Shown here: one piece after another, positions 1 to 10,538 of the stretch
Layout: each line of letters starts with the position of its first letter
Numbering within the stretch: the stretch's first letter is position 1
Source: Purshia tridentata
Lineage: Eukaryota; Streptophyta; Magnoliopsida; Rosales; Rosaceae
Direction of reading: 5' to 3'
Assembly: GCA_003254885.1 (NCBI GenBank)
Contig: QANT01008472.1
Coordinates: 1-64,000 of the forward strand
Length of the DNA: 64,000 nucleotides
Made by a program: the position numbers and the translations under genes
Notes under the pieces: model-generated
Told to the model about the DNA's origin: nothing
What the model saw: the letters and a program-made list of their open reading frames with translations, nothing else
Databases searched by the model: none

Positions 1-2
1 GT

Positions 3-1227
3 CGAAGATGGGAATTAACAGGAATTCCATGTGAGTATGCTATTTCTGCTATCTGGAAGCGAAAAGAGGATCCGATTGACTATATAGACCCCTGTTACAA
101 GAAAGAAGCTTTCATGAGGGCTTACACTCCCTACATTCATCCAATAGCAAGTCAAGAATTCTGGGAGTGTTCAGCTAATGATCCAATCATGCCTCCCATC
201 TATCACAAACAAACAGGCAGGCCCAAAAAAGCTAGAGTAAGAGAGGCTAATGAGCCACCCCCACCATCTCAGAACCAAGAAAGGTTGCCAAGACATTATA
301 TAAAGATCAAATGCAAGAAATGTGGCCAAGAAGGCCACAATATCAGGACATGTGGTAAGAAAAAAGGACAAGCCTCTTCATCTGCATCACAGGTAAAGTT
401 TTCATCTATCACAAACAAACAGGCAGGCCCAAAAAAGAACAGGAATTCCATGTGAGCATGCTATTTCTGCTATTTGGAAGCGAAAAGAGGATCCGATTGA
501 CTATATAGACCCCTGTTACAAGAAAGAAGCTTTCATGAAGGCTTACACTCCCTACATTCATCCAATAGCAAGTCAAGAATTCTGGGAGTGTTCAGCTAAT
601 GATCCAATCATGCCTCTCATCTATCACAAACAAACAGGCAGGCCCAAAAAAGCTAGAGTAAGAGAGGCTAATGAGCCACCCCCACCATCTCAGAACCAAG
701 AAAGGTTGCCAAGACATTATATAAAGATCAAATGCAAGAAATGTGGCCAAGAAGGCCACAATATCAGGACATGTGGTAAGAAAAAAGGACAAGCCTCTTC
801 ATCTGCATCACAGGTAAAGTTTTCATTTTGTTTAGTTTTATGATATCTTTTTCATCATGTAATCTTTGAAACTACATAACTAAATGGTTTATCACAGGTT
901 CAAGGGTCAAGCCAACCTCTGCCTGAAGACACTCCAACTGGTGCATCACAGGTTCATCACACTGCTTCTCAACCTACACAAGCTCAGTCTCAACCTACAC
1001 AAGCTCAGTCTCAACCTATGCAACCTCAGTCTCAACATGTGCGACCTTACTCCCAACCTGCACAAGCTCACTCTCAACCAAGTGGTTCTACTACACAAGC
1101 TGTGTCTCGAGGGTTAAGGCAAAAATCTCCTGCAAAGAGGCATAATGCAAAAGGAATAAAGCAAGCAGCTCATAAAAGGCCACCCAAAACAATACCAGAC
1201 CTTTTGAAGGATGAAGAGTGTATGTGA
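3..1227 (+). pseudogene. MuDR-type MULE transposase, C-terminal part
   Basis: The reading starts inside the SWIM zinc-finger region (WELTGIPC, then AISAIWKRKEDPIDYIDPCY), continues through YTPYIHPI, PPIYHKQTGRPKKAR, and a zinc knuckle CKKCGQEGHNIRTC (CX2CX4HX4C). The catalytic DDE part lies left of the window. A phase-0 GT-AG intron at 814-897 joins to a last exon at 898-1227. That exon is rich in Gln/Pro/Ser with SQPTQAQ heptads, and ends DLLKDEECM then TGA. A 421-bp tandem duplication repeats the SWIM-to-knuckle block, and the two copies are in different reading frames, so one continuous protein is not encoded as written. The SWIM ligand His is kept in copy 2 (CEHA) but is Tyr in copy 1 (CEYA). 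The protein would bind MULE ends in the nucleus. Confidence 0.8.
21..826. repeat. 421-bp tandem duplication in the MULE transposase
   Basis: Positions 21-441 and 442-826 are near-identical (period 421 bp), covering the SWIM to zinc-knuckle block and the start of the intron. At the junction (about 406-438) lies a third short copy of the CTATCACAAACAAACAGGCA stretch also found near 200 and 621, so the junction is patchy rather than a clean unequal crossover. A collapsed or mis-joined assembly is an alternative. Confidence 0.85.
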
Positions 1228-2065
1228 TGGTTTCTTGAGATGTGAATTCATGAAGACATGGCTGGTTTTTGAAAGAGATTGTTTGTGATCATAATTGGAT
1301 CAAGTGTGGAGTGTTCCTGCAGACTTGTTGATGTCTTTGATGATTGTTGTTCATACTAGCTTTTTTAGGTTTAAATGTATGTTTGTGATGTTGTAGGTTT
1401 GTTTTAAATGCACCTTTATTTTGGAACTCTGATGCTGTAAAAGTAATGTAGCTTTGTTTTAGAATTCTGATGTTGTAGGTGTTTTGCAGGTTTTATAACA
1501 CTTAAATGAGATGGTTTTGTGATAAGTGTTTTTGTCTTAAATAGCATTGCAGGTTTTAGAACACTTGAATGGAATGGTTTGTGATAAGTAGCATTGCAGG
1601 TTTTACATAGTATTACAGATTTTCAGTAGAATTGCAGGTCTTAAGTAGCATTGCAGGTTTTGGTTTGAAATAGTATTAATGTTTGTTGTTTTTTGCTTTG
1701 TAAAACCATTGCAAGTATTTTCTCCCTCATAACTTTAGGAGTATTACAAAGCCATTTTTATTACCCTTTTGTGCTTGGAAACCACAAATCATACAATCAA
1801 AATACAAAAACGATTCAAAACCGTGCCAAATTCCAATTAAATACCATGCAAAAAGCAAACTCTTCATTCTATCTCATAGCAGATTACATTCAACTTACAT
1901 GAACTTTAAATTTGCCAATACCATATAAATTTCAGATACGTTGAATTTAAACTAGCCAAAACTACAAAAATACAACTAAATTCCTGTGCATTCTAATTCC
2001 ATACATCCATCCAACCCATTACAACAGCTCCCTGGTGTGAGGCTTCCCATTCTCTTCTTCACCTT
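1228..2065. other. MULE interior without a gene; GCATTGCAGG repeats
   Basis: No coding region is supported here. The stretch 1500-1670 contains about six degenerate copies of a (G)CATTGCAGGTTTTA motif alternating with GTGATAAGTA and GAACACTT pieces. The rest is AT-rich 3' flank between the two convergent genes. Confidence 0.5.
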
Positions 2066-2503
2066 TCACCAGAAAAAAAAAATACAAATCCATGTGAAAA
2101 TTAAGCAAACCCACAGAAGTTTCTCCCTCTTTTTTCTTTTTTCCAAGTTGTTAATCCTTTTCAATAACCCAGGGATTATTTGCTTGCCACGATCGCAAAT
2201 TTTTGGATCATACCATCGAAAAAAATTGCAACCTCCATTTTTTCTACAAGACAAAATTTCAAAATTAAGCAACAGCCCACAAACAATTTAACTAGAAAAT
2301 TGAGAATGAAATAACCCACTGCTTACCCTAGTTAGGTAACATCTATCAAACCTTCTTCCTGGGTTTGAATCAGTCCATGATGTTAGTCGAATAGAAGCCT
2401 TCCCACAGAAGCAGCGACACATGACAGAGACCTCATCCTTCCTTGCACGTATATTCATAGCTAAATGCTCAATCAATTTTTGCTGGAAAAATGATTTACA
2501 CAA
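2066..2503 (-). pseudogene. GRF-type zinc-finger protein with C-terminal membrane segment
   Basis: Read on the minus strand, the first exon (2503-2327) carries CRCFCGKA and SWTDSNPGRRFDRC, the first half of a zf-GRF domain (CxCG, NPGRRF, C). The second exon (2243-2066) carries GCNFFRWYDP with a following Cys, then IIPGLLKRINNLEKRKK, a short basic coiled-coil-like stretch, and a hydrophobic tail LWVCLIFTWICIFFFW that looks like a membrane anchor. This order matches the small plant proteins annotated as At4g04775-like. A GT-AG intron at 2244-2326 fits the consensus, but the halves are then out of register by one base, so the gene is probably decayed or uses another junction. The most likely start is MNIRARKDE, just before the zinc finger. 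It lies inside the MULE, tail-to-tail with the transposase; GRF fingers are known to bind single-stranded nucleic acid in other proteins. Confidence 0.7.
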
Positions 2504-2639
2504 CTATGAGTTTTTTAAGTCTGTTTGTGGATTTATAGAAGGAGCATGGTTGGATTTAGTGGGAAAATAAGTCAGAGGTGGCAGGAATGGTTAGGTTAGG
2601 GTGGGAGTTTTTCCAAATTTTGGTTAGAATGGGTTCTGG

Positions 2640-2830
2640 GTGATGGAAAGACTAAAATACCCCGAAAAAAGGGGGCACGTGCGTCGCACATGGGCATTTT
2701 TGACGGAATTGGATGGAGGCATGACATTGCAAAATTTTTAAAATTCAGATGGTCAATTGCTTCAATTTTTAATTCGGGTGGTAAATTGAAAGTCGGGGTA
2801 TATTTCAGGTGGGTGATTTGAAAAAAGGCC
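2640..2830 (-). repeat. MULE right terminal inverted repeat (one arm)
   Basis: Read from 2830 leftwards the sequence runs GGCCTTTTTTCAAATCACCC, then CCCGACTTTCAATTTACC and CAATTGACCATCTGAATTTT, the alternating CAATT/ACC style common in plant MULE ends. The matching left arm is outside the window. The inner limit is approximate. Confidence 0.55.
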
Positions 2831-3403
2831 AATTTCAAATTATGTTTACACGTTTTTGTAAACGATTGGTAAATGAAATTATTTAATCCGTTTTAAAACT
2901 GGGGGTTTCATGGAGAGTTTGTGAGGTCTTCGTGTGATCTTTTTTAGGTTGGTCTCCAAAAGTTTATTTTATTTTTGTCCACTCACTGGGTTGTCTCACT
3001 TTCTACCTTTGTGTTGTTTTTAAATTTCCCGTAGGTAACTATGGTGGTGCAGTCGAGCAAAGACATGCCGAGGACACTTTGAATTTTGTGACCTTATAAA
3101 ATATCTCTTTTTTTTTTGTTATTAATTGGTTGTATTACTTTAGATAGTTGAATAGTAGACGGCACAGATAACACGTTTAGTAGCAAAGTTTCACCTTGTC
3201 TTTACTTTACTATGGTTTCGGGTCAGAGACCCTTGTTTGTGGTAGAGGAGCTGGCATTAGAAGTGTTTTCACAGGTTTATTTTAAGTGGGTTAGTCCAAT
3301 TTCAGGGGAGGTCTTGCCGAATTTTCGGTAGGATTTTCCTTGATATTGGATTCCCGCAGGATCACTTCGAGTTCCACGGTGGGATTCGGGGTTGGTCTTG
3401 TCA
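2831..3403 (+). mobile_element. Family A LTR, right-hand part
   Basis: The sequence aligns with the last part of other family A LTRs: AAAACTGGGGG near 2900, GTCCACTCACTGGG, GGGTCAGAGACCC, the block GGGGAGGTCTTGCCGAATTT and an end at TTGGTCTTGTCA. Its left part was presumably displaced by the MULE that ends at 2830. It sits against the truncated Harbinger ORF1, so it probably inserted in that gene. It is clearly older than the other A copies. Confidence 0.7.
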
Positions 3404-3446
3404 AGCAATGAGTTGCTAAAGCTCATGGTTTGATGCTGCTAATCGT

Positions 3447-4393
3447 GGATGGCGTGATAGTAATGGCTCATTGAGTAAGATAACTGTAGAGAAAAAGATA
3501 CTTCCTGCTCTTAATGAAAAACTCAAGTGTCAAAGGACTTATTGCCAATATTTAAGCCGATTGAAATGGTTTAAATCACGATATCGCAACTTTTCTGAGC
3601 TTATGCGTCATAGCTCTGGGTTTGGATGGGACCCTGTGACAAAGAAGTTCACTGCTAGTGATGAAATTTGGGAAGATTACTTAAGGCGAGCTTTTTGTAT
3701 GTCTTTAAAAATTACGATTTAATAATAAAATATTATTGTATGTTGCATATATTAACACTTATATTTTTTGTTTTACTAGTCTCATCCTAGCCATAAAGGT
3801 TATCGCATAGACACTTTTGCAGACTATGAAGATTTGAGAATTGCAATTGGGAATGGAACCACTGTTGGGAGACACTCCATTGGACTAGGTGATGATATTG
3901 ATGCAAGAACATTTGAGGTGGAAGAAAGTACAGATGTTGGGATAGATGACTTAATATATGATCATAGTTTTGGGGCATTCATACAAAGTGAACATGAACC
4001 TTTACATCAAGCTCCATCTCCCAGGCAATCTACTCCACCATTACCATCTCAACCCATGAATTCGGAGGTTTCCTCGGAAAGCAGAAAACGAAATAGAATG
4101 AAGTACGAAGGGAATCCTAGCTTATTTGAGAACAACACTCAATCAAATGCGTGGACAGACTAACTTAAACTATTGATTCAATTGCCATTGACTTTTAGAG
4201 AATTCATAGCCTATTGCAAACAAGGGAAAGAGAGAATAGTTGTTGGGATGCTATCAAGGAGATCCCAAACTTGGATAATCATGCTCGTTTCAAGGTGCTG
4301 AGGTTGCTTAATACTAGAGCAAAGAAGATTGAGTTCTTGAAAATGACACATGAAGAGCGTTCGGATTGGATATCGTTTGAATTGTTGGAATGA
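3447..4393 (+). pseudogene. Harbinger ORF1, Myb/SANT-like DNA-binding protein
   Basis: The first part reads WRDSNGSLSKITVEKKILPA, LSRLKWFKSRYRNFSELM, SSGFGWDPVTKKFTASDEIW, the pattern of the plant Myb/SANT-like domain (Myb_DNA-bind_3). An intron lies at roughly 3690-3780, after which SHPSHKGYRIDTFADYEDLR begins. A Ser/Pro-rich linker follows, and a C-terminal block ending CWDAIKEIPNLD, LLNTRAKKIEFLKMTHEERS, DWISFELLE then TGA at 4391-4393. The middle and the C-terminal block are in different frames and the N-terminus is missing, so this is a broken gene. In intact elements ORF1 binds the transposon ends and works with the transposase in the nucleus. Confidence 0.7.
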
Positions 4394-5465
4394 GTGGTTA
4401 TTTTGCAGATGATACACCTTGGTTCTGAAATTATTTGTTTTCACTAAACTGAGACATATTTCAATTGTTGGAATGACTAGTTATTTTGGAGATGATACTC
4501 TTTGGTTTTGAATATGTTTGAATTCACTTATGTATGAATTATTGCTTTTGGTTTGTTAATTATTAATTCTCTACTGTGTATTGAAGATGTTGTTTTTTTT
4601 TTTTTTTGAATGGGGCCGTTTTGTTTGGTGCTATTTGTGGCTGAAAGTTTGATTAATAAGATGTATTAATGATACTATTTCTTTTATCAGCATCATCTAC
4701 CCTCAGATCATTGAGCTTTTCGACAACACATTTTTCAGACTTATCAATCTTCTCCCATTCTCATTCTCATTCAGTAGAAAATGCAGTGACAGGACCCTCT
4801 CCAAATTCCACCCTAGAACTCGGAGTGATCCTGCGGGAATTCAATATCAAGGAAAATCCTACCGAAAATTCGGCAGAACCTCCCCTGAAACCCTTTTTAA
4901 TTTCCTGTAAAGAACACTTCTAATTTCAGCAGCACCTCTACCACAAGCAATGAGTCTTCGACTAAATTTTAAAATCTCAACAAACTATAACTCAGATCCA
5001 AAATGGGATTTTCAAAACGTGTCTAATTTGAGTTTACATCGGCCAACGTGGGAAAATAAATTTAAAATAAAAGCTTCTGCCTCGACGTGGTGTGGTCTGA
5101 CCTCAGCGACCTCTTATGCCTGGGGAAAAAGTTTAACAATACGAAGAAAAACAAACGTGAGATTAACCCAGTGAGTGGACATAAATCAAAAATAAGTATT
5201 GAAAATCCTTTAAATTCAAGTTTTCTCTAAGACCTCACAAACACTCTTTGAAATACCCCAGTTTTAGATTATTTTAATAAAATTTTCTGAAACTCTATGC
5301 AAGAATTGGAATTTGAAAATTCATTCCGAAATCTCGAATAAATAATTAAAAACGGGTCAAACTCCTAAATTATCAAATATGAACTGTAAGTTTATAACCA
5401 GTGAAAACCTTTTTATAAAAACTAATATAATAATAAAACTTTTACCCAACCAGTTACTCACCGAA

Positions 5466-5700
5466 CCTGCCGTACATGCCCAGGGCCCACAACCTGCCAT
5501 ACACATGCAGGGCTAATAACCTGCTGTACATGCGCAGGGCCCACAACCTGTCGTACGCATGCAGGGCCAATAATCCTGTCGTACATGCGCAGGGCCCACA
5601 ACCTGCCGTACGCATGCAGGGCCAATAATCCTGCCGTACATGTGCAGAGCCCGAGTCTATCATACACATGCAGGGCCAATAACTACCATACGTGCACGCA
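5466..5700 (-). repeat. Family A LTR minisatellite
   Basis: About seven units of 30-32 bp share a core such as CCTGCCGTACGCATGCAGG, whose ends (CCTGC and GCAGG) are complementary, so each unit can fold. The same array occurs at the matching place in every long A LTR. Confidence 0.8.
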
Positions 5701-6142
5701 GGGTCACCCCCAAAGGGCTAGGCATCCCGGCACACGGCCCAAAGCCTACATGTGTGCCGTGATGGGTCCCAAAGACCTTACTGAACTAATCTGTGGCTGG
5801 GTAATTACACGGCATTTCAAAACCACCTTTAGTTTTTGAAAACCACAACTATAAATCCTTGGCAAAAAAGCCAGTTTGAAATCTAAATTTCTAAGAACTC
5901 ATGCTCGAAACACTAAAATGAGAAAATTGGGATATATCCAAAGTCCAAATCAATTTAATTTAAGAAATCAACAAACCATGCTCATGAACAATAATATTTC
6001 TAAATTAATTAAATCAACAAACCATGCTCAAACCGAAAATATAAATTAAATCGTAAAATTTATAAATGAGTCCACTCACAGTGACATATCTAGCTTTGAT
6101 CCTCCGTTGAATCGCTTGAGCTTCAGGATTGTCGCCTTCAAT

Positions 6143-6947
6143 CTGAAGAATAAAATTCGAAATTAGGCTCGGCTCAAAGATAATTCCGACGTACGTAACT
6201 AAGCCCTACTCTTTGAACTTTTTACGGTTAAAATCTCTAATTCTCTTAAAGCCAATATACCCAATTCTATTTTAAATCACTTCCATCTCAAAATCTAACA
6301 ACACCAACTTTAATACTCGTCAATTATACTCGATTAAATCCTATTCACCCCCAAACACAATCGGGGTTCGTCCAAGAATTGTTTTCGGTGCCAAAAGTTC
6401 CTAAATAATAATTTAATTAAGGCTTTATCGACCTAAAACACTTCCCATCAATCCAAGATTAAAACCCACTTAATTAGAGTCTAAATCCACAATAAAAACT
6501 GAGAGTTTAACAGCTAGGAGGTTCATATCATCACCATCACCATTCAAAGTAGCGTTTCTACTCCCACAAATCATAATTCCTCCACACCTCTTCTAATTTA
6601 CCAATTTAACATCAATTAGAGCTTCTAATAGGACAGAAATTACCTACAACACAACAAGATAGCCACCAATTTCCGAATTAAATGTGAATCTCGCATTGAG
6701 AATAACCCCAAAATCTCCAACTCTCCCATTTCTCAAGATTCCATAAAATTTCTTATTTTAAACCACAATTGGGGCTTCCTACGGTCGGAGATTAGCTAAA
6801 ACCACCTCAAAATAACACTCAAAACCGCATATTTCCAAGAGACTCCAATTGGGTTCCAAATCCCTAATACCCAAGTTCTAAATACCACAAATTTATTACC
6901 AAAAAGATATGGAAAATGAAGATTGAGAGGAAAAGAAGAAAACCCAC
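6143..6947 (-). other. Intron-like segment in solo A LTR
   Basis: On the minus strand it starts TTTTTG|GTGGGTTTTC and ends TTATTCTTCAG|ATTG, good plant donor and acceptor sites. It is the counterpart of the segments at 22915-23506, 46363-47005 and 49275-50009, and lies between the CT-rich leader and the GTGAGTGGAC block. Confidence 0.6.
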
Positions 6948-7372
6948 CAAAAATTGGGTGCAATAACGCTAGAAACTGGCCGGAACTTCACGGTGAAGGA
7001 GCGGCTGAACTGGTCTTCTCCGGCCTGGGTCGCGACTTCAGGGGCGGCTGCCGACATGGGGGAGGCGGGGGAAAGACAGTCGGCGGCTGGGGAGTGGTCC
7101 TCGGCCGGTCTTGGCGTCATATGTCGCCGGAAATGGACCAAGCTCAAAGGGCAGCAGCTACACGCGAGCAGGGGAGGAGAAAGAATGCTCTAGAGAGAGA
7201 AGAAAGGGAGCTGGGGCGGCGTGAGGTCACTGGCCGGCAACTGGCGACGTCGCCGGTGGGTCTGGGCGGCCGGTTGTGGAGGTGGCGCAGGGGAGAGGAG
7301 AAGAGAAGAAGTAACGGGCTAGGGGGTGGCTGTGTGTTCTCCTGCGCATGGGCGGGGATGAGAGAGAGAGAT

Positions 7373-7390
7373 TTCCAGAAAATTCTAGAA
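7373..7390 (-). promoter_or_regulatory. Heat-shock element cluster in A LTR
   Basis: Four alternating TTC/GAA units with exact 2-base spacing (TTCCAGAAAATTCTAGAA), about 360 bp inside the LTR start, the same position as in the other A LTRs. Confidence 0.65.
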
Positions 7391-7752
7391 ATCAAAAGCC
7401 ATTTCTCTTAATTTACAAGTTTGCCCCTCCCTTTAATCCTTCGTATTTCTCAAACCGTAGCTCCAAATGACGCATGCTACGTGTCTACGAACTCGTGGGG
7501 TTGAGCTCTACGTCACCATCTCAAAGTCAACTCTTAAATTCAGGTAATTTAGAAAGTCAACTTTTGGTCACTTATCACGTTCCTAACTTTCTAACCATGA
7601 CTTTAAACGACCCATGCTGTATGTCAACGAACTCGTGAGCTCAAGACCTTCCTAACGGATCCAAGGTCAAAGCTAAATTCCCACTCGAAACAAAAGTCCA
7701 CTTTGGACCCTATTAGAATTTACTTAAAAAAGGCACGGGTCGTTACATGCAG

Positions 7753-8379
7753 TTGGTGCGCCATTGAGGGAGGTTGATTCTCAGTTCCTTGGCTACTGAA
7801 CTCCTTCAAGTTTAACAAGTCTTTACCTCCTCCTCGTGCAAATCTTAGACCAACTTCTGAGTATGCTTCAACAACTCATTTAACTTGTCAACTTCTCTTT
7901 TATGAGTAATAATAGTATACGTTATAACATAAGAATAGCTAGTTGAGCTGCTACATCTCCTTCACCTCGGATGCACATTTTCCATCATTTGCTTCCAATT
8001 TCTTTGTACAAATGAACCCAAAAGCTCTTCCTGACTCTCTTTCAAGCCACATTTCTTTTCAACTTCATTTTCCTCACTTTTCAACCACACCTCATTGAAA
8101 TTAACTAATAGTGGCCTTAGTGTCAAAATACATGATGAAGTACATGAGCTATACGCATCCTCTTCTAGCATGCTCCCTATACAACACCACCTGAGCCAGT
8201 GAGCAAGTTCCTATATATTTAAAGTTTTTTATATACTTTAGAAATTTACTAGAAACGTACCTTTAAAGTTTTCTTCCTATATATTTCTAAATGCCTTTTC
8301 TCTAATGTTTATGTTTTCAGTTCCTTTAACCTTGCACCTAAGACTTTTTTCTTTTTTTTCAGGTTTTTTCTTTTATATA
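7753..8379. other. Harbinger inter-ORF region, no gene
   Basis: AT-rich sequence between the solo LTR and the transposase. No open frame resembles a known protein. A pyrimidine-rich run just upstream of 8380 could be a promoter or a 3' splice site of a short leader intron. Confidence 0.4.
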
Positions 8380-9808
8380 ATGTCTCATTCCAACATGTAT
8401 GGAGAAAGTGTAGTAAAGGCAAAAGAAATGGAAGAAGAATTTTATGAAACCATTAGGTGTACATTGATGTCAATCCAAGCAATCTTCCATGTGCTAAATG
8501 AGCTTCTAGTTATCATGCGTCGTGAACATGTTCATCGCTGCCTCGACGACCAATTAGTACAAGTGGACAGGATTATATACATAAAATATTGAATGAGGAT
8601 CTTGCACACTTTCGACAATTGTATAGATGTATCCTGATGTGCTTTTGAAGTTGAGCTGTATCATTAGAGAAAAAACACTCTTACGGGATACAAGGTATAT
8701 TTGTGTTGAAGAAATGTTTGCAACATTTTTACTGACTGTCAGTCAAAATTCTCAATATTGCCTAATTTGTAAAACATTTGAGCGATCACATAGTACTACT
8801 AGCTGAAGTTTCAACAAGATTTTGATGGCATTAAACAAAATAGCAATAGATATGATGGCCAAACCTGGACCTACAGTGCCATCTATAATAAGAGAAAGTA
8901 CAAGGTTTTACCCTTATTTTAAAGTAAGTGATAAAAGTATTATTGTTATTATTATTATTATGTGAAGATTTAAATTTTTATTTATTTATTTCAGGATTGC
9001 ATTGGAGCTATGGACGGTACACATATTCCAGCAATGGTAATTGGACATGATAAAAGTAGCTATCGTAATCGGCACGGAAATATTTCACAAAATGTATAGC
9101 AGCTTGTAACTTTGATTTGGAATTCATGTACGTGCTTAGTGGGTGGGAAGGATCTGCTCATGATTCAAGAGTGCTAAGTGATGCTTCATCAAGGAGGAAT
9201 AGACATAAAGTGCCACAAAGTATGGCTTTTTTTTTTNTTTTTTTTTTTTTTTGCATTTAATTTTTTTTTTCTCAATTTATAGAAATCCTAGGTTGAATAG
9301 TAATTGTATAACTATTGTCAGGTAAATATTTCTTGGTAGATTGTGGATTATCAAATAGATGCAAATTCTTAGTTCCGTTTCATGGTGTCCATTATCTTCT
9401 TCTAGATTTCGCCGGTCAAGGTCGTGACCCTGAAAATGCAAACGAATTGTTCAATCTTCGTCATGCTTCCCTGAGGAATGTAATTGATAGGGCATTTGGT
9501 ATTTTTAAATCGCGTTTCACAATTTTCAAATCAGCTCCTCCATTCCATATAATACACAAACAGAGCTAGTATTAGCTTGTGTAGGACCACACAACTTTCT
9601 TCGTAAGGAGTGTCATTCGGATGAATTTCCAATTGAACCAGATAGTGAACCTTCATCGTCTTCTTCATTACCACTTAATGGAGGGGATAATTTTGAATCG
9701 CTTCTCGAGACACAAGAATAACAACGAGAGAATGCTAATGAATGGAGGGCTGGAATTGCTGCTGATATGTGGAGAGATGTTTTACATTTTGATAATAATG
9801 GACATTAA
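8380..9808 (+). pseudogene. PIF/Harbinger DDE transposase (HARBI1-like)
   Basis: Exon 1 has the N-terminal helix region typical of plant HARBI1-like proteins (VHRCLDDQLVQVDR, LLRDTRYICVEEMFATFLLT). A phase-0 intron (8924-8994) follows. Exon 2 carries DCIGAMDGTHIPAM (first catalytic Asp) and SYRNRHGNISQNV. A second intron (9220-9321, holding the N at 9237) leads to YFLVDCGLSNR (second Asp), DFAGQGRDPENANELFNLRH and NVIDRAFGIFKSRFTIFKSA. The third catalytic position, normally Glu in NVIERxFG, is Asp here. The C-terminus reads NEWRAGIAADMWRDVLHFDN. At least four frame breaks or stops occur, including one after ISQNV, one near 9545 and a stop between LLETQE and QRENANEW, so it is dead. Intact enzymes cut and paste the element in the nucleus at TWA sites. 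Confidence 0.88.
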
Positions 9809-10364
9809 AGGATAATGACTTTGTGTTATGGTTTTTTTATGTATTGAGTGACTGATTAGCAACTGATTTATCACTTTTTTATTTTCCTAATATATTTTAC
9901 ATCTATTTATAATATTTTGTGATCCAATACTGTGATTATGTGGAGATTAGGACCAATTCTATGTGTGAGTTTATTAAATTTGATTTTTGGTTTTAATTAT
10001 TTTAAGGTTCTCCAGTGAAGTCTTGACTAATGCATTTTTTTGGTTAGGGCAAGCCAAGTTCAAGACTCTCCAATTTGGTTTAGGTGAGCCAAATGCATAT
10101 TTCATTTTATAATTTATAATAAACAATCTTGTATACAGTGGACGTGGAATAGTAGTGCACAGGAAGGAGAACTTGAGTGACTCCATTTCACCCCCAGAGA
10201 AGTTGCTACCTTGCATCACCAGCAGAACCTCATTAGGATAATATCATTACTCCTTTGTTTGTTTGTTTGTTTGTTTGTTTGTTTTGGTTATATGACTGCC
10301 TACCTCAACCTCATTTGTGCACTACCGTCCCAAGGGTTCGTGAGTATTTTAGCTCAAATAATTT
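9809..10364. other. Spacer without gene
   Basis: No coding potential. It contains a loose inverted arrangement of GCATTT/AAATGC with GAGCCAAATGCAT near 10085, which may be a remnant of a small MITE, and the GTTT microsatellite at 10255-10285. Confidence 0.4.
10255..10285. repeat. (GTTT)n microsatellite
   Basis: Seven uninterrupted GTTT units. Confidence 0.95.
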
Positions 10365-10538
10365 ATTAGAAGAAAGTCATTGAAAGTCTAAGAAAGTTTA
10401 TGAAAATCTATATAATAGAATTCTATGAAAGTCTATAAAAGCCTATCATCATTTTGTGAAGTTTGTAAAAGTCTATAAAAGTCTGTCACTTAAAAAAATC
10501 TTTTAAAATCTTTCAAAGTCTTGATTGAGAACACCCCT
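10365..10538. repeat. AAAGTCTATGAAAGTCTA tandem region, MITE-like terminus
   Basis: About ten degenerate copies of GAAAGTCTATAAAA end at GATTGAGAACACCCC. Read in reverse, GGGGTGTTCTCAATC followed by AAGACTTT runs resembles the ends of a common type of plant MITE. The other end was not found. Confidence 0.45.

Larger units (their letters stand above)
1..2830. mobile_element. MULE (Mutator-like) DNA transposon, right-hand part
   Basis: The left end lies outside the window. Three things define the element: a MuDR-type transposase C-terminus on the plus strand (to 1227), a GRF zinc-finger gene on the minus strand (2066-2503), and a terminal sequence ending at about 2830 which, read inward, starts GGCCTTTTTTCAAATCACCC as many plant MULE terminal inverted repeats do. 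Family A LTR sequence resumes straight after 2830, so the MULE appears to have inserted into that LTR. The two genes point at each other, as mudrA and mudrB do in maize MuDR. The missing left end prevents a check of the inverted repeat and the expected 9-bp target duplication. Confidence 0.75.
4787..7747 (-). mobile_element. Solo LTR, family A (minus strand)
   Basis: The 2961-bp LTR begins TGACAGGACC and ends GTCGTTACA on the plus strand, and is flanked by a perfect 5-bp duplication TGCAG (4782-4786, 7748-7752). No internal region remains, so it is a solo LTR left by LTR-LTR recombination. It contains the family's heat-shock-element cluster (7373-7390), intron-like segment (6143-6947) and minisatellite (5466-5700). 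Open frames in its GC-rich part (6900-7400) are not genes. Confidence 0.92.
3404..9850 (+). mobile_element. PIF/Harbinger DNA transposon remnant
   Basis: It has the usual two genes of plant PIF/Harbinger elements on one strand: a Myb/SANT-like ORF1 (3447-4393) and a HARBI1-like DDE transposase (8380-9808). Between them lies an unrelated solo LTR (4787-7747, duplication TGCAG). The start of ORF1 is cut by the LTR piece at 2831-3403. I did not find its terminal inverted repeats or the 3-bp target duplication, so outer limits are approximate. Confidence 0.7.

Noticed and set aside
2596-2838. 80-residue open frame on the minus strand
   Set aside because: It lies in the MULE terminal repeat and reflects its low complexity.
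5466-5700. CRISPR-like direct repeats
   Set aside because: Units are contiguous, diverged and without unique spacers; this is a plant LTR minisatellite.
5454-5839. Overlapping open frames on both strands rich in ALHAYGRLWAL-like repeats (also at 42820-43225, 47421-47657, 62496-62903)
   Set aside because: They are translations of the LTR minisatellite, whose 30-32 bp units keep frames open by chance; they recur only inside family A LTRs.
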